From Candidatus Aerophobota bacterium (GTDB lineage Bacteria; Aerophobota; Aerophobia; Aerophobales; AE-B3A), in assembly GCA_030610725.1 (NCBI GenBank), contig JAUWRE010000093.1, positions 1 through 5,278 on the forward strand: a DNA stretch of 5,278 nt. The letters run 5' to 3'. This document shows, in pieces, positions 4,295-5,278 of this stretch. The translations under genes were made by a program, and so were the position numbers. Below the pieces are notes generated by a model, which searched no databases, was not told where the DNA came from, and saw nothing but the letters and a program-made list of their open reading frames with translations. Each line of letters starts with the position of its first letter. Position 1 is the stretch's first letter.

Positions 4295-5278
4295 ATGAGA
4301 TGTTTGCCATTTCTTAAAAGAAAGGTTCTTCTTTCTTTACCTGCATTACTAGCCTTGACTCTATTGGTGGGAGCTATGTCGGTGTGGACGGCTAAGGCGG
4401 CTAACCCGCCTGTCTCTGGAACGGTTACGAAGAGCCTTTCTTCGTCGTGGCGCTCGGAAGCTGTGGTCTCACACACGGTGGACTTGGGTCCTTATCGGCT
4501 ATTGGCAGTGGCGGTGATGATTCGGGCAGATGAATCGGTTAGTTCGGTCACTTATGCTGACCAGTCCCTTACCCTGGCCAAAGCCCAGAATGCTAGTGGC
4601 CTTGCCGCTGAGCAGAGAGTGGAAATCTGGTATCTGATCAATCCCCCGCTGGGGACGGCGAATGTCATTGTTCATCTCGTTTCTTCGGCCAATCCTTCCG
4701 CTATTGCTGCGGTCAATTTTACCGGTGTTGACCAGACCGACCCCATTGGGGAGACCGCAGGCAATAATGGAACGGGAACAGGATTCACAGTAACCATCAA
4801 TACTGCCAACACTGATTCGCTTATTTTTGGGGCAGCTTCAATCCGCGACGGTGACAGCTATCCCTTTGAACCCGATGGCGATATCACGGAGTTGTGGGAC
4901 GAAACCACCGGCTCCGACAACGTTGACGACGATGGGCTATGGGGGGGAGAGTTGGAGGCGCCCACGGCTAACAACGACTACATTTTGCACGCTACTTACA
5001 CTGTGAACGACTACTGGGCCATTGCCTGTATTGAGCTAAAAGCGGCTCCTGCGCCTACTTTTACCAGTATTGTCGCATACAAAGATGCCTACAAGAACGG
5101 TGATACGGTTACTCTCACCGTAACCCTGGCCGACAATAATACTGCCTGTGACCTTACCGCTGATTTTTCTAACATTGATGACCAGTACATCTCAGGTACA
5201 GAAGCAGTGGTTAACTGGGGAACCGATGAACTGGACAATAACAGTGATGGACATACCGATGAGCCGGCCGAGCAGGGC
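4295..5278 (+). CDS. Secreted multidomain protein with jelly-roll-like and Ig-like domains (3' end outside window)
   Basis: An open frame of 328 codons without a stop up to the window edge, so the protein is truncated here by the window. A basic start (Lys8-Arg9-Lys10), a hydrophobic core (about 11-30) and an AKA cleavage site (33-35) form a clear Sec signal peptide, so the product is exported. Residues about 40-250 alternate short beta strands with Gly/Asp/Asn turns and end in YWAIACIELKAA (240-251), a pattern I associate with jelly-roll domains of large surface proteins. Residues about 254-310 (KNGDTVTLTVTL and following) resemble a bacterial Ig-like repeat. DNNSDGHTDE (314-323) fits a D-x-N-x-D-G calcium-binding loop. 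The ATG follows GGGAG (4279-4283) by 11 bases; a TTG three bases earlier is possible, and an in-frame TAA at 4286 rules out anything further upstream. Base composition is richer in G+C than in the other genes. The role is unknown; surface adhesion or matrix binding is inference. Confidence 0.85.
   Translation, partial: MRCLPFLKRKVLLSLPALLALTLLVGAMSVWTAKAANPPVSGTVTKSLSSSWRSEAVVSHTVDLGPYRLLAVAVMIRADESVSSVTYADQSLTLAKAQNASGLAAEQRVEIWYLINPPLGTANVIVHLVSSANPSAIAAVNFTGVDQTDPIGETAGNNGTGTGFTVTINTANTDSLIFGAASIRDGDSYPFEPDGDITELWDETTGSDNVDDDGLWGGELEAPTANNDYILHATYTVNDYWAIACIELKAAPAPTFTSIVAYKDAYKNGDTVTLTVTLADNNTACDLTADFSNIDDQYISGTEAVVNWGTDELDNNSDGHTDEPAEQG

Noticed and set aside
4246..4476. 76-codon minus-strand open frame
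   Set aside because: It overlaps the signal-peptide region of the secreted gene on the other strand; the + strand frame has a coherent export signal and continues for 328 codons.

Overview
The window comes from a bacterium with moderately AT-rich core genes, strong AGGAG-type ribosome binding sites and heavy AGA/AGG use for arginine. Its intergenic spacers are full of degenerate short repeats. This fits an uncultivated candidate-phylum bacterium from sediment or groundwater (for example Omnitrophota-, Aerophobota- or Planctomycetes-like), but the phylum cannot be fixed from this sequence and that suggestion is inference.

Layout, all on the + strand. Bases 1-315 hold no convincing gene; they carry two repeat fragments (30-66 and 78-234) and a perfect 7-bp hairpin (280-297) just before the first ribosome binding site. 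At 316-1410 is a Gfo/Idh/MocA NAD(P)-dependent sugar dehydrogenase. After 53 bases comes a TIM-barrel sugar phosphate isomerase/epimerase (1464-2243), so the two probably form one catabolic unit acting on a sugar or polyol. A 198-base spacer (2244-2441) is packed with 7-bp-periodic repeats forming a nested inverted repeat, and it ends in a textbook TTGACA-N16-TATAAT promoter. That promoter sits directly against a 1-phosphofructokinase-family hexose kinase (2442-3395), which is followed 36 bases later by grpE (3432-4055), the DnaK nucleotide exchange factor. A second repeat-rich spacer (4056-4294) follows. The last gene starts at 4295 and runs off the window end: a secreted protein with a signal peptide, a jelly-roll-like domain, an Ig-like domain and a calcium-binding-type loop. 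It is clearly richer in G+C than the upstream genes.

How the genes fit together: the dehydrogenase and isomerase look like a sugar oxidation/rearrangement pair, the kinase phosphorylates a ketohexose phosphate for glycolysis, and grpE seems to be carried as a passenger on the kinase transcript, away from dnaK. The secreted protein is a separate unit. No tRNA, rRNA, CRISPR array, insertion sequence with a transposase, or novel defence-like gene system is visible. The most unusual content is the non-coding repeat layer. Three different repeat motifs share a 7-bp period, one of them supplies the stop codon of the isomerase gene, and one dispersed repeat occurs at both ends of the window in cyclically permuted order.
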